Shown: piece after piece, positions 12,777-14,478 of the stretch
How positions within the stretch are numbered: the stretch's first letter is position 1
Layout of the letters: each line of letters opens with the position of its first letter
NCBI GenBank assembly: GCA_050699035.1
Contig: JBOHDE010000088.1
Span: 1-14,478, forward strand
Direction of reading: 5' to 3'
Source: WHTB01 sp050699035
Lineage (GTDB): Bacteria; Actinomycetota; Actinomycetes; Propionibacteriales; Nocardioidaceae
Length of the DNA: 14,478 nucleotides
The notes under the pieces: generated by a model
What the model was told of the DNA's origin: nothing
Database searches by the model: none
What the model saw: the letters and a program-made list of their open reading frames with translations, nothing else
Made by a program: the position numbers and the translations under genes

Positions 12777-13448
12777 GTGCTCTACCGGATCATCAGACTG
12801 GTGCTGCGGCCGTTGGTCCGGGTCATCTGGCGGCCAGTCGTGGAAGGGCGGGACCGCGTCCCGCCTGAAGGTCCCGTCATCCTGGCCAGCAACCACCTGT
12901 CCCTGGTCGACAGCATCGTGATCCCCCTGGTGGCGCCGCGGCGGGTCTCGTTCCTGGCCAAGGCCGAGTACTTCACCGGGCGCGGCGTCCGCCGGCGGCT
13001 GTTCGGCTCGCTGCTCAGCGCGTTGGGGGCGATCCCGGTGGATCGTGGAGCGCACCGGACCGCGCAGGAATCCCTCGAGTCGGCCCTTCGGGTGTTGACG
13101 GACGGCGGCGCGTTCGGCATCTACCCGGAGGGCACCCGTTCGCGCGACGGCCGGCTCTACCGCGGCAAGACCGGCGTCGCGTGGCTCGCCCTGACGGCCG
13201 GCTGCCCGGTCGTGCCGGTGGCGCTCGAGGGTACGGACCGGATCCAGCCGGTCGGCTCGCGGATCCCCCGAGCCCACCGGGTGACGGTACGGTTCGGGCC
13301 GCCGCTGGTCTTCTCCGAGCTCCACGGCCAGGCCCGGTCCGGTCTGGTCCGCCGCCAGGTCACCGACGAGATCATGGCTGCCATCGCCGCCTTGTCCGGC
13401 CAGGAGCGCGCGACGACGTACAACGAAGGTCCTGGCACCGACGCCTGA
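12777..13448 (+). CDS. PlsC-type lysophospholipid acyltransferase
   Basis: A 223-aa LPLAT/PlsC family enzyme, probably 1-acyl-sn-glycerol-3-phosphate acyltransferase, making phosphatidic acid at the inner membrane face. Catalytic motif I is NHLSLVD (H40 and D45); motif III is YPEGTRSRDG (116-125); the glycerol-phosphate site includes GAIPVDRG; VVPVALEGTD is motif IV. A hydrophobic, basic N-terminus (VLYRIIRLVLRPLVRVIW) would bind the membrane. GTG 12777 has GAGGGAGG 5 bases upstream and begins the protein just before this helix; the longer upstream frame is not convincing. It diverges from the fusion gene across 136 bp, in which I see no clear promoter. It ends 14 bases before palindrome E2. 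Confidence 0.88.
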   Translation: MLYRIIRLVLRPLVRVIWRPVVEGRDRVPPEGPVILASNHLSLVDSIVIPLVAPRRVSFLAKAEYFTGRGVRRRLFGSLLSALGAIPVDRGAHRTAQESLESALRVLTDGGAFGIYPEGTRSRDGRLYRGKTGVAWLALTAGCPVVPVALEGTDRIQPVGSRIPRAHRVTVRFGPPLVFSELHGQARSGLVRRQVTDEIMAAIAALSGQERATTYNEGPGTDA

Positions 13449-13462
13449 GCCCCCTTCGCGCC

Positions 13463-13518
13463 GAGATGGACGTTCTCGGGGTTCGTCGATGCCCGGCGAG
13501 CCCGAGATCGTCCATCTC
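13463..13518. repeat. 56-nt inverted repeat (hairpin E2), related to E1
   Basis: Arms GAGATGGACGTTCTCGGG (13463-13480) and CCCGAGATCGTCCATCTC (13501-13518) pair at 17 of 18 positions around a 20-base loop. It begins 14 bases after the acyltransferase stop, so it may act in 3'-end formation, although no T-run follows. The left arm matches E1 at 13 of 16 positions (GAGTGGGACGTTTTCG against GAGATGGACGTTCTCG). Confidence 0.85.
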
Positions 13519-13675
13519 GACGTTCTGGACACCGCCCTATGACACGAACAAGGCCAACCCGCGCGGCATGGACAAGGCCGGCCGGTAGAGCTCAGTCGAC
13601 CGGCGCGCGCAGACCGAACCGGCTACGGGCACGGTGCATAAGTGCAACCTCGGCGCGAAGGAACATGGCTCGCGA

Positions 13676-13732
13676 CGAAGTGAACGAAATGGTCGTCCGC
13701 AGACGCTGGTGGCAGCAATTCCGTTCACTTCG
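13676..13732. repeat. Inverted repeat upstream of otsA
   Basis: CGAAGTGAACG (13676-13686) and CGTTCACTTCG (13722-13732) are perfect 11-base inverted repeats, with imperfect pairing continuing inwards (AAAT and AATTC). The 35-base gap favours two operator half-sites or a cruciform over a terminator. It lies about 110-170 bases before the otsA start. Confidence 0.45.
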
Positions 13733-13844
13733 CGGCCCGGGCATCGAGCGAGCCCACCCTCGGGCCGCCAGGTTGTCGAGTTCGACCCGGGTGACAGGGC
13801 AGGAGACACTACTGTCAGGAAAGCCATGCGAGGGAGTCCGACCC

Positions 13845-14478
13845 GTGCCCACGACGACCAACAACCGGTCCGGCCGGAGCAAGAACCGCTCCAAGCTGAC
13901 CAGCTCGATGGTCGTCGTCGCCAACCGGCTGCCGGTCGACCTGGTCGAGAACGAAGACGGCACCGTCGCGTGGCGACGGTCGCCGGGCGGCCTCGTCACC
14001 GCCCTCGAGCCGGTGCTCCGCCGCCACCACGGCGCCTGGATCGGCTGGCCCGGTGGCGGTTCCGCCGACCTCCAGCCGTTCGAGGAGAACGGCCTGTCGC
14101 TGGTGCCGGTCACCTTGTCGGAGCAGGAGGTGGAGGAGTACTACGAGGGCTTCTCCAACGGCTCGCTGTGGCCGCTCTACCACGACGTCATCGTCGCTCC
14201 GGAGTTCCACCGGGAGTGGTGGGACTCGTACGTCACGGTCAACCGGAGGTTCGCCGAGAAAGCCGCCGAGACAGCCGCCCCCGGCGCCGTCGTGTGGGTG
14301 CACGACTACCAGCTGCAGCTCGTCCCGCAGATGCTGCGCGAGCTGCGCCCTGACCTGCGGATCGGGTTCTTCCTGCACATCCCGTTCCCGCCGACCGAGC
14401 TGTTCCTCCAGGTGCCGTGGCGGCGCCAGATCATCGAGGGCCTGCTCGGTGCCGACCTGGTCGGATTCCAGGTGCCGG
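13845..14478 (+). CDS. otsA: Trehalose-6-phosphate synthase OtsA, 5' part (runs off window)
   Basis: GT20 glycosyltransferase that makes trehalose-6-phosphate from UDP-glucose and glucose-6-phosphate. The window holds the first 211 residues. Family blocks are VVVANRLPVD (23-32), WRRSPGGLVTALEP (43-56, the Gly-Gly donor loop), EGFSNGSLWPLYH (101-113), WVHDYQLQLVPQMLR (151-165) and GFFLHIPFPPTE (174-185). The GTG start has AGGGAG 8 bases upstream. About 20 basic residues precede the first strand. The protein continues past the right edge, normally to about 460-480 aa. Its product is the substrate of the OtsB encoded at 7992-8819. Confidence 0.95.
   Translation, partial: MPTTTNNRSGRSKNRSKLTSSMVVVANRLPVDLVENEDGTVAWRRSPGGLVTALEPVLRRHHGAWIGWPGGGSADLQPFEENGLSLVPVTLSEQEVEEYYEGFSNGSLWPLYHDVIVAPEFHREWWDSYVTVNRRFAEKAAETAAPGAVVWVHDYQLQLVPQMLRELRPDLRIGFFLHIPFPPTELFLQVPWRRQIIEGLLGADLVGFQVP

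Larger units (their letters stand above)
13449..13844. other. 396-bp non-coding region before otsA
   Basis: No gene is supported here. It holds palindrome E2 (13463-13518), a second inverted repeat (13676-13686/13722-13732) and a small TGACAG/CTGTCA repeat (13791-13796/13812-13817) close to the otsA start. The otsA frame is open back to an ATG at 13539, but the extra 102 residues are arginine-rich and unlike OtsA. A minus-strand frame at 13827-13537 has no family features. A clear -35/-10 pair for otsA is not visible. Confidence 0.6.

Noticed and set aside
13537..13827. Minus-strand 96-aa frame upstream of otsA
   Set aside because: No Shine-Dalgarno, no recognisable motif, and its span contains palindromic non-coding repeats.
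13539..13844. In-frame N-terminal extension of OtsA by 102 residues from an ATG
   Set aside because: The frame is open, but the extension is arginine-rich, contains the inverted repeat, resembles no OtsA N-terminus, and GTG 13845 has a proper Shine-Dalgarno.
1..14478. CRISPR arrays, insertion sequences, tRNA or rRNA genes
   Set aside because: No regularly spaced repeats, transposase-like proteins, tRNA cloverleaf or rRNA sequence were seen on either strand.

Overview
This window comes from a high-GC actinomycete. The evidence is very GC-rich third codon positions, frequent GTG starts, and lineage-typical genes: a DUF3263 protein, a LytR C-terminal-domain protein, a mycothiol-dependent maleylpyruvate isomerase-like (MDMPI-type) protein, and an OtsA/OtsB trehalose pathway. 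A Nocardioides/Kribbella-type relative is my guess from the look of the proteins, not a result.

Region 1 (1-4876, + strand) is the distal part of a thiamine operon: thiO (3' part only), thiS, thiG, a tenI/thiE-like gene, thiD and thiC. Stop and next start overlap (ATGA) at most junctions, so the genes are probably translationally coupled. They cover glycine oxidation, the sulfur carrier, thiazole synthase, thiazole aromatisation, HMP-phosphate kinase and HMP-phosphate synthase. A ThiF-like E1 enzyme and a canonical ThiE are not present here. A hairpin-rich 170-bp spacer follows, ending in a clear intrinsic terminator whose stem runs into the 3' end of the opposing gene.

Region 2 (7474-4853, - strand) is the most interesting part. 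A SAM-I (S-box) riboswitch sits directly before a 'threonine synthase' family gene. That gene is followed closely by a MoaD/ThiS-like sulfur carrier ending in Gly-Gly, then by an ATP-grasp ligase of unknown substrate. A SAM riboswitch makes no sense for threonine synthesis but fits methionine synthesis. This matches the recently described MetM/MetO route, in which a ThrC homologue converts O-phospho-L-homoserine plus a thiocarboxylated carrier protein directly to homocysteine. The ATP-grasp gene as third member is not explained.

Region 3 (10668-7544, - strand) holds an alpha/beta hydrolase, then a DUF3263 protein, a LytR_C membrane protein, trehalose-6-phosphate phosphatase (otsB) and a small putative membrane protein with an HExxH zinc motif. 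A nearly perfect 61-nt palindrome lies between the hydrolase and DUF3263.

Region 4 (10732-14478) holds a Gfo/Idh/MocA oxidoreductase (+), a convergent MDMPI-N/SnoaL-like fusion (-), a PlsC-type acyltransferase (+), a 396-bp spacer with a second palindrome related to the first, and the 5' part of otsA (+), which runs off the window. OtsA and OtsB together make trehalose from UDP-glucose and glucose-6-phosphate, but their genes lie about 5 kb apart on opposite strands.
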